From Pseudomonas sp. Irchel 3H7 (GTDB taxonomy: Bacteria > Pseudomonadota > Gammaproteobacteria > Pseudomonadales > Pseudomonadaceae): DNA of 64,000 nt. The notes beneath the pieces were generated by a model. That model had not been told where the DNA came from. It was given only the letters and a program-made list of their open reading frames with translations, and did not search any database. This document shows positions 18,153 through 27,760 of the stretch, one piece after another (position 1 is the stretch's first letter; each line of letters starts with the position of its first letter). The DNA lies in NCBI RefSeq assembly GCF_900187605.1, contig NZ_FYEA01000004.1:317674-381673 (forward strand). Direction: 5' to 3'. A program made the translations under genes and the position numbers.

Positions 18153-18528
18153 GGGACCGCCTCATGCGCACGGCAAGCTCGACTGTGAAAGCCGTTACCA
18201 GCATCACCATCAAGGTGCTGGCGGCAATCACCAACAAGATCCGCCAGCCGTCATTGCGCAACAGCGCGCCGTAGTCGAGCAGACTCATCAGCGCCGGAAT
18301 GAAAAACAACAACATCTCGGCCATCAGCAAGCCCGCGCCCAATTGCAGCGCCGCCGGTTTCACCCAGCCAAAGGCAAATGCCAGCAGCAACAGCGCCATG
18401 CCGACTACGCCACCGGGAATCGGCCACGCCAGCCAGGCCGCCACTTGGCAACCGAGCAGGTAAAGGCCGAGCAATACCGCGAGTTCGGCGAGAAGACGAG
18501 ACAGATGTTTGAGGGTGACGACGTTCAT
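18142..18528 (-). CDS. LrgA/CidA-family holin-like membrane protein
   Basis: 128 residues from ATG 18528 (AGGAG 8 nt upstream), four hydrophobic helices, and the family segments WPIPGGVVGMALLLLAF and FFIPALMSLLDYGALL. It forms the holin-like half of the LrgA-LrgB or CidA-CidB pair. It is divergent from a LysR regulator 95 bp away, matching the cidR-cidAB type of control, where the regulator responds to overflow metabolites such as acetate or pyruvate; this control is inferred. Confidence 0.9.
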   Translation of the reverse strand: MNVVTLKHLSRLLAELAVLLGLYLLGCQVAAWLAWPIPGGVVGMALLLLAFAFGWVKPAALQLGAGLLMAEMLLFFIPALMSLLDYGALLRNDGWRILLVIAASTLMVMLVTAFTVELAVRMRRSHEA

Positions 18529-18602
18529 GATTTTGCTCCTGACAGGGGCATATTTTACGAAGCGCGCTGCCATCCCCGAAGCGAATTGTTAGACTCAATG
18601 CC

Positions 18603-18617
18603 ATTCCAAAATGGAAT
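18603..18617. promoter_or_regulatory. Candidate LysR-type operator
   Basis: ATTCCA-AAA-TGGAAT is a perfect 15-bp inverted repeat of T-N11-A type in the divergent gap, only 6 bp before the LysR start codon, so it could serve autoregulation. Assignment is by position only. Confidence 0.45.
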
Positions 18618-18623
18618 CAGGCT

Positions 18624-19511
18624 ATGGAACTCAAACAGCTGCGCAGTTTTGTCGAAGTCATGCATCAGGGCGGCTTCACCCAAGCCGCAAAAACCCTGCA
18701 CATCAGCCAGTCAGCGGTGAGCAAACAAATCGCGCAACTGGAACAGAGCCTCGGCACGCCATTGCTCGAACGGCTCGGTTCGCAACTGCGCCTGACCGCC
18801 GCGGGCGGCGTGGTGCTGCAACGGGCCGAGAGCATGCTGCGCTTGCGCAATGAATTGCTCGCAGAACTGGATGATCTGAGTCATCTGGTGCGTGGAGAAC
18901 TGCGCCTCGGACTGCCACTGCTGGGCAGTGACGCGCTGTTCGCCGGGCTGTTTGCCGAATACCGACGACGCTATCCGAATATCAACATTCAGTTGCTTGA
19001 GGGTGGCAGCCGCAATGTTGAACAAGCGGTGCTCAGCGGTGAACTGGAGTTGGGCGGCAGTCTGTTACCGAAGGATCCGCAATTCGACTGTCAGCCGTTC
19101 TGTGATGAGCCTCTCGACGCCCTGCTGCCGGCAGATCATCCGCTGGCAGGTCGGGGTGAGATCGGCCTGGAAGAATTGGCCGAGACGCCATTCCTGCTCT
19201 ATCAACGCAGCTTCGTGCTCAACGACCGCTTGCTGCAGGCATGCCAGCAATTGGGCTTCACGCCGAAGGAAGGCGGACGCAGCGGTCAGGCGGATTTTCT
19301 TGCGGCGCTGGTGGCCGCCGGGCAAGGCGTGGTGCTGTTGCCCAGCGTGGTTGCACGCGGCCTGGTGCGGCCAGGCGTGGTGCGTCTGACCTTGCGAGCG
19401 CCGGATTATCTGCGTTGGGATATCGCGTTTATCTGGCGTCGCGGTGCGTATCTGTCGAAAGCCGCACAGGCGTGGCTGAGCCTGCTGCGCGAGCGGGCGA
19501 TCAACCCTTGA
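18624..19511 (+). CDS. LysR-family transcriptional regulator (CidR-like)
   Basis: 295 residues. N-terminal LysR HTH (residues 3-60, LKQLRSFVEVMHQGGFTQAA, SAVSKQIAQLEQSLG) and a two-lobed effector domain (about 90-295). It is divergent from the lrgA/lrgB-like pair, so control of that operon is likely. The last 11 bp overlap the convergent end of the flavodoxin gene. The effector is not predictable from sequence. Confidence 0.88.
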   Translation: MELKQLRSFVEVMHQGGFTQAAKTLHISQSAVSKQIAQLEQSLGTPLLERLGSQLRLTAAGGVVLQRAESMLRLRNELLAELDDLSHLVRGELRLGLPLLGSDALFAGLFAEYRRRYPNINIQLLEGGSRNVEQAVLSGELELGGSLLPKDPQFDCQPFCDEPLDALLPADHPLAGRGEIGLEELAETPFLLYQRSFVLNDRLLQACQQLGFTPKEGGRSGQADFLAALVAAGQGVVLLPSVVARGLVRPGVVRLTLRAPDYLRWDIAFIWRRGAYLSKAAQAWLSLLRERAINP

Positions 19512-19956
19512 GCGTGTCGATCAACTGCGCCAGCCAAGGCTCGGCGTCGGTTTCCGGGGTGACGCTTTCGCTGGCGTCGATGCGCAGCATTTCTTGCACT
19601 TCACGTACGCCGAGTTCGCCAAACAGTTCCCGCATTTGCTCGCCACCGCCGCAGAAGGTGTCGCCGTAACTGGCGTCGCCCAAGGCAATCACTGCGCCCG
19701 GCAAACCGCGCCATGCGGCTGGCAACTGGTCGCGAATCGCCGAATACAGCGGTTGCAGGTTGTCGGGCAATTCGCCCATGCCGGTGGTCGAGGTCACCGC
19801 GAGCAATGCTTCGGGGCCGAACGCCTGAATGTCGGCGAGGCTGGCGCGCGAGTTGTAGAAGGTTTCAAAGCCAGCGTCTTTCAACAGGTTCTGGGCGTGG
19901 CGGGCGACTTCTTCGGCGGTGCCGTAGACCGAACCGGAGAGGATGGCGACTTTCAT
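19501..19956 (-). CDS. Flavodoxin (MioC-like)
   Basis: 151 residues from ATG 19956. The FMN-binding loop is SGSVYGTAEEVA (about 7-17); further flavodoxin segments are TSTTGMGELPDN (about 57-68) and ALGDASYGDTFCGGG (about 92-106). It carries electrons between reductases and redox enzymes in the cytoplasm. The gene stands alone and overlaps the convergent LysR gene tail-to-tail by 11 bp, with no space for a terminator between them. Confidence 0.9.
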   Translation of the reverse strand: MKVAILSGSVYGTAEEVARHAQNLLKDAGFETFYNSRASLADIQAFGPEALLAVTSTTGMGELPDNLQPLYSAIRDQLPAAWRGLPGAVIALGDASYGDTFCGGGEQMRELFGELGVREVQEMLRIDASESVTPETDAEPWLAQLIDTLKG

Positions 19957-20109
19957 CAATCTGATCCTGAAACTGAAAAAAAGAGCGGCGATAGTAACAG
20001 CCTCCAATGCAAAGCTGCGACTGGATCTCAATTGGCGGTAATGGCCAGTAGACAGCGCCTACGGTTCTTCTAGAATGCGTGCCACTGACAACTCTGAAAG
20101 GATTCAAAG

Positions 20110-20586
20110 ATGATCAACGCCAGCCTGCTGCAAATGGTAATCAACGCGTCGAACGACGGCATCGTGGTCGCCGAAAAGGAAGGTGAACAGAACGATATCC
20201 TGATCTATGTGAACCCGGCCTTTGAACGACTGACCGGCTACACCAGTGAGGAAATCCTCTATCAGGACTGCCGCTTTCTGCAGTCTGGAGACCGAGATCA
20301 GGACAGCCTGAAACTGATTCGCGAAACGCTGGATAACGGCGGCTCGTGCCGGGAAATCCTGCGCAACTATCGCAAGGACGGTACGCCGTTCTGGAATGAA
20401 CTGTCGATTTCGACGGTGAAAAACGTCGAAGACGGGCAAACATATTTCGTTGGCGTGCAGAAGGACGTCACCGTTCAGGTCAAGGCGCAACAGCGCGTTG
20501 TTCAACTGGAAGCTGAAGTCGCTGCCCTCAAAGCAGAATTGGCTGCACTGAAAGCGACAAACGGTCAAAACAAAATCGCGAACTAA
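20110..20586 (+). CDS. Short LOV blue-light photoreceptor (PpSB-LOV-like)
   Basis: 158 residues: a single PAS/LOV core (about 16-120) and a C-terminal coiled-coil helix (VVQLEAEVAALKAELAALK). The flavin-adduct motif YQDCRFLQ (residues 51-58; photoactive Cys54) matches the Pseudomonas short-LOV version of GxNCRFLQ, and NYRKDGTPFWNELSI plus YFVGVQKDVT complete the flavin pocket. No output domain is present, so it must signal by protein contact. In P. putida a short LOV protein relieves repression by LitR-type MerR regulators; such a regulator is encoded 0.7 kb away. AAGGA precedes ATG 20110. Confidence 0.92.
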   Translation: MINASLLQMVINASNDGIVVAEKEGEQNDILIYVNPAFERLTGYTSEEILYQDCRFLQSGDRDQDSLKLIRETLDNGGSCREILRNYRKDGTPFWNELSISTVKNVEDGQTYFVGVQKDVTVQVKAQQRVVQLEAEVAALKAELAALKATNGQNKIAN

Positions 20587-20640
20587 GTGTCATTAACTAC
20601 AATCACCAATGACTTTGTATCTATATCTTTCGAGTTAGCC

Positions 20641-21246
20641 ATGCAGCGCGACGCCCTCCTCACTCAGGATGAGCTGGATTTCATCCAGACCATGCAGCAC
20701 AACCCGCAACTGAACGTGCGGGATGCGACGTCGAGTCTGCTGGTTAACGGCGGTTCACAGATCCGCGATTTGCTCACGCGCCTGGCCGCGCACGAGCAAG
20801 TGACCATTCAGGCCAACTTCGAAAACCAGCAGATGACCTTCCCGTTGCACCTGGTGGAAGATGAGTTTCACGCACTGCATCTGCGCCTCGGCGTGCCGAG
20901 TATTTACGAAGACGGCCCGATGGTACGGCCATGGCGCTTGACGCTCGAAGAGCCGGTAGCCCTGGAAAACGCCAAAGGTCAGCCAGGAATGTTGTGGGTA
21001 CACGAGGTTTCGCACAAAGGTGTGCTGCTGGAAGTGCGCAACAAGACCAAACCGCCCAAGCATTTCGCGTTGTGGTTCAGCCCTTCGGGTTACGAGCGGA
21101 TTTCATTGCGCGGTAATTTCGAACGGGAAACCGAAAGCGGGTTCTACGCCTACGAGTTGAGCCAGACCGATACCGACGAAACCGAACGTCTGCGCCAGTT
21201 CATCCTGCAGCAACACCGCCTCACGCATCCTGCCCTTCACACCTGA
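20641..21246 (+). CDS. Conserved hypothetical protein (possible PilZ-like)
   Basis: 201 residues from ATG 20641. The frame continues upstream to a GTG at 20587; neither start has a clear ribosome site. The protein is soluble, with an N-terminal helical part and a beta-rich middle (QVTIQANFENQQMTFPLHL, then VRPWRLTLEEPVAL and SHKGVLLEVR) that resembles a YcgR/PilZ-type arrangement, but the RxxxR and DxSxxG c-di-GMP motifs are not evident. It sits between the LOV gene (same strand, 54 bp) and the convergent MerR gene (3 bp), so cotranscription with the LOV gene is plausible. Confidence 0.7.
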   Translation: MQRDALLTQDELDFIQTMQHNPQLNVRDATSSLLVNGGSQIRDLLTRLAAHEQVTIQANFENQQMTFPLHLVEDEFHALHLRLGVPSIYEDGPMVRPWRLTLEEPVALENAKGQPGMLWVHEVSHKGVLLEVRNKTKPPKHFALWFSPSGYERISLRGNFERETESGFYAYELSQTDTDETERLRQFILQQHRLTHPALHT

Positions 21247-21249
21247 GTT

Positions 21250-22209
21250 TCAGGTATCCAGATTGCCGGCCAGAAACTGCAGCATGCGTTGACGCATGTT
21301 TGCGCCTTCATTGCCCAGACAAGCAACAGAGGATCCGGCCAGGCTGTCCTGCGCCAGATCTGAAGCATCGCCCGCCAGCATCAACTGACAATCGAGACTC
21401 AATGCCAACCGGTTCAGACGTCGAGGCAATTCGGTGCTGGGCGCGTGATTGGAAAACAGCACGAGTGCATCAGGTTTGATCTTTTCGCACACCAACGTCA
21501 GCTCATCGAACGGCTGACCTGTCGTCAGCACGCGAACACCGGAATTGCTATCGCTGAGAAACAGCGCCGCCACCAGCAATTCCAGCTCTCGACATTGCCC
21601 GGCCAACGCGCTGACGATCACCCGGCGCGGTTGAGTGCCACGCAACATGACGATCCGTTGCAACACCCGCGCCCGCAGGAACCCGTCGAAGAACAGCCAC
21701 TCGCTGGTCTGCCCGAAAGCGTCTTGGCGCTGCAGCAATTGCAGCCACAGCGGCATGAGGATGTCCTGAAACACCACCGGCAATGAGTATGAAGAGAAAA
21801 TCTGACCATAGACGCGGTCCAGTTGCTGGTCGTCGAACGCACTCACCGCCTGCTGGATCTGCTCCTGCCATTGCAGGTAATCGGCTTGCACCAAATCATC
21901 GGGGATGATGTGCGCCAGCACTTTCTTCGGTTCGGTTTTAGCCAGGATCTTGCCGACTTTACTCACGGCAACACCACGATCAATCCAGTCAACGATGCCG
22001 CGCACGCGCTCGATATCGGTCATCGAGTAGAGCCGGTGCCCGCTTTCGGTGCGTGTCGGCTGAATCAAACCATAGCGCCGCTCCCAGGCGCGCAAGGTCA
22101 CCGGGTTGACACCGGTGAGGCGCGCAACCTCGCGGATCGGGAACAGATCGGCGCGCTCGAGCGCAACAGATGCCTCCAAAGCAGGGCTTGCGTCGGTGAT
22201 CACAGGCAT
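21250..22209 (-). CDS. MerR-family regulator, LitR/CarH-like, without B12-binding signature
   Basis: 319 residues from ATG 22209; an ATG at 22227 would add 6. The N-terminal MerR HTH (about 15-80: FPIREVARLTGVNPVTLRAW, SGHRLYSMTDIERV) is followed by a helical region and a Rossmann-like B12-binding-type domain (about 190-315). In light sensors of the CarH type this domain holds an E/DxHxxG cobalamin motif. Here the matching stretch is SALAGQCRELELLVAALFL with no His-based motif, which fits class II LitR proteins that do not bind AdoB12 and instead depend on a short LOV partner, encoded nearby at 20110. Likely a repressor of light-induced genes; targets not identified. Confidence 0.82.
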   Translation of the reverse strand: MPVITDASPALEASVALERADLFPIREVARLTGVNPVTLRAWERRYGLIQPTRTESGHRLYSMTDIERVRGIVDWIDRGVAVSKVGKILAKTEPKKVLAHIIPDDLVQADYLQWQEQIQQAVSAFDDQQLDRVYGQIFSSYSLPVVFQDILMPLWLQLLQRQDAFGQTSEWLFFDGFLRARVLQRIVMLRGTQPRRVIVSALAGQCRELELLVAALFLSDSNSGVRVLTTGQPFDELTLVCEKIKPDALVLFSNHAPSTELPRRLNRLALSLDCQLMLAGDASDLAQDSLAGSSVACLGNEGANMRQRMLQFLAGNLDT

Positions 22210-22422
22210 ATGGCGCTCAACTTCCATGTCGGTTCAATTGGATCCCATTCTAACGCTTATGTCCCATTGGGTTTCAAGTGATGAAATGCGACGAAAGTCG
22301 CTGGTTTATTCGCGAAAAAACGGAATAATCCTTGCTTGCTGAAAAACGCAGGCCTCTACCCCGGTCCTGCGTCAGGCGAAATTCCTACCCGGAGTGACGC
22401 ACTAGAAATACGGAGATACAAA

Positions 22423-22989
22423 ATGTCTACTTCCCCCGTCACGCTGATGGTTGCCCGTCGCGTCGCCGACGGCCGTTATCATGATTTGATCGCCTGGCTG
22501 CGCGAAGGCGAACAACTGGCCACTGATTTCCCCGGTTACCTGGGCTCTGGCGTGCTCGCTCCGCCCCCCGGCGACAACGAATTCCAGATCATTTTCCGCT
22601 TTGCCGACGAACACACGCTGCATGCGTGGGAACATTCGGCGTCCCGCACCGCGTGGTTGAGCCGTGGCAGCGATCTGTTTGCCCACCCGAAAGAGCATCG
22701 GGTCAGCGGTATCGAAGGTTGGTTCGGCGCGGTCGGTCAGCGTCCACCGCGCTGGAAGCAGGCCGTCGCGATCTGGCTGGCGTTCTTTCCAGTGTCACTG
22801 CTGTTCAACTTTGTCCTCGGCCCGTTGCTTGCCGACATGAGTTTGTTGCCGCGCGTGCTGATCAGCACGGCGTGCCTGACGCCGCTGATGGTTTACTTCT
22901 TTATTCCATTGTCGACCCGCTTGCTGGCGAACTGGCTGAACAGCACGCCGGTGCGACTGCCTGTTTCGGCAGCACCTCAGAAACATTAA
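22423..22989 (+). CDS. Antibiotic-biosynthesis-monooxygenase-fold membrane protein
   Basis: 188 residues. Residues about 5-95 form an ABM (ferredoxin-like) domain (VTLMVARRVADGRYHDLIAW, EFQIIFRFADEHTLHAWEHS). They are followed by two membrane helices (about 108-130 and 140-160). Such ABM-plus-membrane proteins are common in proteobacteria and of unknown function. GGAG lies 8 nt before ATG 22423. It is divergent from the LitR-like regulator with a 0.2 kb gap, so it is a candidate target of that regulator. Confidence 0.8.
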   Translation: MSTSPVTLMVARRVADGRYHDLIAWLREGEQLATDFPGYLGSGVLAPPPGDNEFQIIFRFADEHTLHAWEHSASRTAWLSRGSDLFAHPKEHRVSGIEGWFGAVGQRPPRWKQAVAIWLAFFPVSLLFNFVLGPLLADMSLLPRVLISTACLTPLMVYFFIPLSTRLLANWLNSTPVRLPVSAAPQKH

Positions 22990-23073
22990 AGATCGCAGCC
23001 TCGTTGCACTCGACAGCTCCTACAGGACTGAATACAGACCAGAGTAGGAGCTGCCGAAGGCTGCGATCTTTTC
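22989..23073. repeat. REP-type palindrome, family A (degenerate left arm)
   Basis: AAAGATCGCAGCC... pairs with ...GGCTGCGATCTTT. The left arm carries substitutions (CTCGTTGCACTCGACAGCTC) relative to the right arm. Lies between the ABM gene and folM. Confidence 0.85.
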
Positions 23074-23122
23074 AGGCTCGTCGCTGTTATAGTTTTTGCT
23101 CCAGCCGCGACGCGAGCCGTTC

Positions 23123-23833
23123 ATGACCCTTTCTTCCGCTCCGATCCTCATCACCGGTGCCGGCCAGCGTGTCGGCCTGCATTGCGCGCAGCGGTTACTC
23201 GAAGACGGCCATCGCGTCATCTTCACCTACCGCAGCGAACGCCCCGGCGTGCAAACGCTGCGTGATCTGGGCGCCATCGGCCTGTTCGCCGACTTTTCCA
23301 GCGAGGCCGCGATTCTCGCCTTTATCGAAGCACTGAAAACCCACACCGAGAGCCTGCGCGCCATCGTGCACAACGCTTCCGAATGGCTGGCCGAAACTCC
23401 GGGCAGCGAGGCCGAAGCCTTCACGCGCATGTTCAATCTGCACATGCTCGCACCGTATCTGATCAACCTGCACTGTGGCGAATTGCTGCAACGCTCGACG
23501 CCCGCCGACATCATCCACATCAGCGACGATGTCACCCGCAAAGGCAGCAGCAAGCACATCGGCTATTGCGCGACCAAGACCGGGCTCGACAGCCTGACCC
23601 TGTCCTTCGCCGCCCGCTATGCGCCGGCCATCAAGGTCAACGGCATCGCGCCAGCCCTGCTATTGTTCAATCCCGACGACGACGCGGCGTACCGCGCCAA
23701 GGCCCTGGCAAAATCCGCGCTGGGCATCGAGCCCGGCAGCGAAGTGATCTATCAGAGCCTGCGCTATCTGCTCGACAACCCTTATGTCACCGGTACGACC
23801 CTGACCGTCAACGGCGGAAGGCACGTCAAATAA
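23123..23833 (+). CDS. folM: Dihydromonapterin reductase
   Basis: 236 residues, SDR fold with the unusual glycine motif TGAGQRVGL (about 11-19), HNASEW, a catalytic serine in IHISDDV and the Y/K pair in YCATKTGLDSLTLSF. FolM reduces 7,8-dihydromonapterin to tetrahydromonapterin with NADPH. It is directly followed by folE and folX in the same direction, the complete three-gene set for tetrahydromonapterin, which is the cofactor of phenylalanine hydroxylase in Pseudomonas. ATG 23123 chosen to match the start of the fold. Confidence 0.92.
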   Translation: MTLSSAPILITGAGQRVGLHCAQRLLEDGHRVIFTYRSERPGVQTLRDLGAIGLFADFSSEAAILAFIEALKTHTESLRAIVHNASEWLAETPGSEAEAFTRMFNLHMLAPYLINLHCGELLQRSTPADIIHISDDVTRKGSSKHIGYCATKTGLDSLTLSFAARYAPAIKVNGIAPALLLFNPDDDAAYRAKALAKSALGIEPGSEVIYQSLRYLLDNPYVTGTTLTVNGGRHVK

Positions 23834-23854
23834 CACCTGCCTGCGAGGCTGCCC

Positions 23855-24415
23855 ATGAGCCGCTCACTGCCCGAGAACTACCGCGAAATCCTCATCGGCC
23901 TCGGTGAAGATCCCGACCGCGAAGGACTGCTCGATACGCCAGTGCGCGCGGCCAAGGCCATGCAATACCTGTGTCACGGTTACGAACAGAGCGTCGATGA
24001 GATTGTTAACGGCGCGCTGTTTGCCTCGGACAGTGACGAAATGATCATCGTCGCCGACATCGAGTTGTACTCGTTGTGCGAACATCACCTGTTGCCCTTC
24101 ATCGGCAAGGCCCATGTGGCTTATATTCCGACAGGCAAGGTGCTGGGCCTGTCGAAAATCGCGCGACTGGTGGACATGTTCGCCCGGCGCCTGCAGATTC
24201 AGGAAAACCTCACCCGGCAAATTGCCGATGCGGTGCAACAGGTCACCGATGCTGCCGGCGTCGCCGTCGTCATTGAGGCCAGACACATGTGCATGATGAT
24301 GCGCGGTGTCGAAAAACAGAATTCGACCATGAACACCTCGGTCATGCTCGGCGCGTTCCGCGAGTCGAGCAACACCCGCCAGGAGTTCCTGCAATTGATT
24401 GGACGGAGCAAGTAA
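23855..24415 (+). CDS. folE: GTP cyclohydrolase I
   Basis: 186 residues with the type I signature: [13 protein letters not shown] (about 29), [20 protein letters not shown] (about 71-90; Cys and His zinc ligands) and [15 protein letters not shown] (about 145-160; third Cys ligand). It converts GTP to dihydroneopterin triphosphate, the first pterin step. It is 21 bp after folM and is immediately followed by folX, so this copy probably feeds monapterin synthesis rather than general folate. Confidence 0.95.
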   Translation: MSRSLPENYREILIGLGEDPDREGLLDTPVRAAKAMQYLCHGYEQSVDEIVNGALFASDSDEMIIVADIELYSLCEHHLLPFIGKAHVAYIPTGKVLGLSKIARLVDMFARRLQIQENLTRQIADAVQQVTDAAGVAVVIEARHMCMMMRGVEKQNSTMNTSVMLGAFRESSNTRQEFLQLIGRSK

Positions 24416-24787
24416 ATGCCACAACTTCAGCCGGGAATGGCGCGCATCCGGGTCAAGGATCTGCGCTTGCGCACCTTTATCGGGATCAACGAGGACGAAA
24501 TCCTCAACAAGCAGGATGTGCTGATCAACCTGACCATTCTGTATGCCGCGCAGGAAGCGGTGCGTGACAACGACATTGATCACGCACTGAATTACCGCAC
24601 GATCACCAAAGCGATCATCGCCCACGTCGAGGGCAATCGCTTTGCGCTGCTTGAACGCCTGACTCAGGAATTGCTCGATCTGGTGATGAGCAACGGTTCG
24701 GTGCTGTACGCCGAAGTCGAAGTCGACAAGCCCCATGCGTTGCGATTTGCCGAGTCGGTTTCGATCACACTCGCCGCCAGCCGCTGA
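24416..24787 (+). CDS. folX: Dihydroneopterin triphosphate 2'-epimerase
   Basis: 123 residues of the FolB/FolX tunnelling fold: [20 protein letters not shown] (about 11-30), [16 protein letters not shown] and the late [17 protein letters not shown]. The RTFIG..E segment and the context with folM identify FolX rather than FolB aldolase. It epimerises dihydroneopterin triphosphate to the monapterin form. Its ATG follows the folE stop directly, indicating translational coupling. Confidence 0.93.
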   Translation: MPQLQPGMARIRVKDLRLRTFIGINEDEILNKQDVLINLTILYAAQEAVRDNDIDHALNYRTITKAIIAHVEGNRFALLERLTQELLDLVMSNGSVLYAEVEVDKPHALRFAESVSITLAASR

Positions 24788-24855
24788 GTGCGTCTGGCGC
24801 ATTGGCCGTCAGACTTTTATCATCCGCGCCACGATTTGACTGCACAGAGCCCATC

Positions 24856-25152
24856 ATGACCGAGCAACAACGCCTCGAACTCGAAGCCGCCGCCTTCCGC
24901 CGGCTGGTCGCCCACCTGGACAGCCGCAAGGACGTACAGAACATCGACCTGATGAACCTCGCCGGGTTCTGCCGCAACTGCCTGTCGAAGTGGTACAAGG
25001 CCGAAGCCGACGAGCGCCAGATCGAGGTCAGCCTCGACGATGCTCGCGAAGTGGTTTACGGCATGCCATACGCCGAGTGGAAAGCCCAATATCAGCAAGA
25101 AGCCAACGCCGACCAGCAAGCGGCGTTCGCCAAAGGAAAAACCCATGAGTGA
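24856..25152 (+). CDS. DUF1244 family protein
   Basis: 98 residues. It shows the highly conserved DUF1244 segment FRRLVAHLDSRKDVQNIDLM followed by LAGFCRNCLSKWY (two Cys). The function is unknown; it is a small soluble helical protein. It overlaps the next gene by 8 bp, suggesting coupled translation. ATG 24856 chosen because the family starts here. Confidence 0.88.
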   Translation: MTEQQRLELEAAAFRRLVAHLDSRKDVQNIDLMNLAGFCRNCLSKWYKAEADERQIEVSLDDAREVVYGMPYAEWKAQYQQEANADQQAAFAKGKTHE

Positions 25153-25483
25153 CCTGAACACCCTGCGCACCAGCCTCAAAAGCGGCGAACACGCTTTCGC
25201 CGACACCCTGGCGTTCATCGCCGCCGGTTACGATTATCAGCCGCAAGCCTTCAACAACGGTGGTGTGGAAAACGCCGCCGGGCAGAACGAAGGTTCGTGC
25301 AAGACTTTGGGTCTGGCGTTGCTCGAAGGTCTGAGCGATGAAGAAGCGCTGTTGGCGTTCGGCGAGCATTACCGTTCGGTGGTGGCGACGCCTGAGGGCA
25401 GTGATCACGGCAATATCCGTGCATTGATCAAACACGGCCTGGCCGGCGTCAAATTCACCGCACAGCCCCTGACTCGCCGCTGA
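25145..25483 (+). CDS. HopJ-family protein
   Basis: 112 residues matching the HopJ type III effector family (FNNGGVENAAGQNEGSCK, LALLEGLSDEEALLAFGEHY). The family name comes from a P. syringae candidate effector, but homologues occur widely in non-pathogens next to DUF1244 genes, so a housekeeping role is more likely here. No type III secretion genes are in the window. ATG 25145 overlaps the DUF1244 stop. Confidence 0.88.
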   Translation: MSDLNTLRTSLKSGEHAFADTLAFIAAGYDYQPQAFNNGGVENAAGQNEGSCKTLGLALLEGLSDEEALLAFGEHYRSVVATPEGSDHGNIRALIKHGLAGVKFTAQPLTRR

Positions 25484-25504
25484 TTCCAGCTGCAACGCCC
25501 CCCC

Positions 25505-25594
25505 TGTAGGAGTGAGCCTGCTCGCGATAGCGGTGTATCAGTCGACTCATATGTTGACCGGTACACCGCTATCGCGAGCAGGCTCACTCCTACA
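25505..25594. repeat. REP-type palindrome, family B (GTAGGAGTGAGCCTGCTCGC)
   Basis: Inverted arms of about 30 bp (TGTAGGAGTGAGCCTGCTCG... and complement) around a 30-bp centre. The same unit recurs at 28953 and 37938. Confidence 0.9.
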
Positions 25595-25627
25595 ATGAAT
25601 TGCGTTGGAGCAGGAGTAACGGGCACA

Positions 25628-25655
25628 AAAAAACCGGCCGAAGCCGGTTTTTTTA
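25628..25655. terminator. Bidirectional Rho-independent terminator (HopJ gene / trxB)
   Basis: AAAACCGGC, loop CGAA, GCCGGTTTT with A-run before and T-run after. It serves both convergent transcripts. Confidence 0.88.
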
Positions 25656-25666
25656 TGCCTGCGATC

Positions 25667-26940
<1,274 letters not shown>

Positions 26941-27693
26941 ATGCCCGCCCCTGTTCTGTCCGGCCCGCAATACCTGCGCGAAGGCCTGAAACTGGTCCTC
27001 AGCCCAGGCCTGCGCCTGTTCGTATTGTTGCCGCTGGTGATCAACCTGGTGCTGTTCGTCGGATTGATCTATCTGGCCGGCCACCAGTTCAGCCTGTGGG
27101 TCGATACGCTGATGCCGTCGCTGCCGGAATGGCTGAATTTCCTCAGCTACATCCTCTGGCCACTGTTTGTCGTGCTGGTGGCGCTGATGGTGTTTTTTAC
27201 CTTCACCATGCTGGCCAACGTGATCGCCGCACCGTTCAACGGTTTCCTCGCGGAAAAAGTCGAAGTAGTAGTGCGCGGCACTGATGATTTCCCGGCGTTC
27301 AGCTGGGGTGAACTGATTGCGATGGTCCCGCGCACCCTCGCCCGGGAAATGCGCAAGCTCGGCTATTTCTTGCCCCGCGCGATCGGTCTGTTCATCCTCT
27401 CGTTCATCCCGGTGGTAAACATCATCGCCGCACCGCTGTGGTTGTTGTTCGGCGTGTGGATGATGGCGATCCAGTACATCGACTACCCGGCGGACAACCA
27501 CAAACTGGGCTGGAACGAGATGCTCGCCTGGCTGCGGCAGAAGCGCTGGCAGAGCATGAGTTTTGGCGGGATCGTCTATCTGGTGCTGCTGATTCCGGTG
27601 GTCAACATTCTGATGATGCCGGCGGCGGTGGCCGGGGCGACGTTGTTTTGGGTGCGTGAACGCGGTGCTGAGAATCTCGTCACTCAACGCTGA
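26941..27693 (+). CDS. cysZ: Sulfate transporter CysZ
   Basis: 250 residues with membrane helices near 25-48, 70-92, 145-175 and 205-230. Family segments include PALRF-like [34 protein letters not shown] (about 97-113) and [12 protein letters not shown] (about 177-188). CysZ imports sulfate for cysteine synthesis. The sulfate-activation genes cysD and cysNC lie about 8 kb further on. GGAG precedes ATG 26941. Confidence 0.92.
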   Translation: MPAPVLSGPQYLREGLKLVLSPGLRLFVLLPLVINLVLFVGLIYLAGHQFSLWVDTLMPSLPEWLNFLSYILWPLFVVLVALMVFFTFTMLANVIAAPFNGFLAEKVEVVVRGTDDFPAFSWGELIAMVPRTLAREMRKLGYFLPRAIGLFILSFIPVVNIIAAPLWLLFGVWMMAIQYIDYPADNHKLGWNEMLAWLRQKRWQSMSFGGIVYLVLLIPVVNILMMPAAVAGATLFWVRERGAENLVTQR

Positions 27694-27732
27694 GCACGTC
27701 ACAAATCCATCATCCGAACGTCACAAGCACGA

Positions 27733-27760
27733 CATGGCCTCAGTCGACACTGAGGCCATG
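27733..27760. promoter_or_regulatory. Perfect 28-nt hairpin covering the glycosyltransferase start
   Basis: CATGGCCTCAGT (27733-27744), loop CGAC and ACTGAGGCCATG (27749-27760) are perfectly complementary. The structure contains both candidate ATG codons (27734, 27758) and the GAGG ribosome site. No T-run follows, so it is not a terminator. It could limit translation initiation in the mRNA. Confidence 0.6.

Noticed and set aside
22228..22422. TGTACA-type LitR operator in the MerR divergent gap
   Set aside because: No TGTACA or TGTA-N-TACA palindrome was found by eye, so no operator is annotated.
25145..25483. HopJ gene as evidence of type III secretion
   Set aside because: No secretion genes nearby, and the family is widespread in non-pathogens beside DUF1244.
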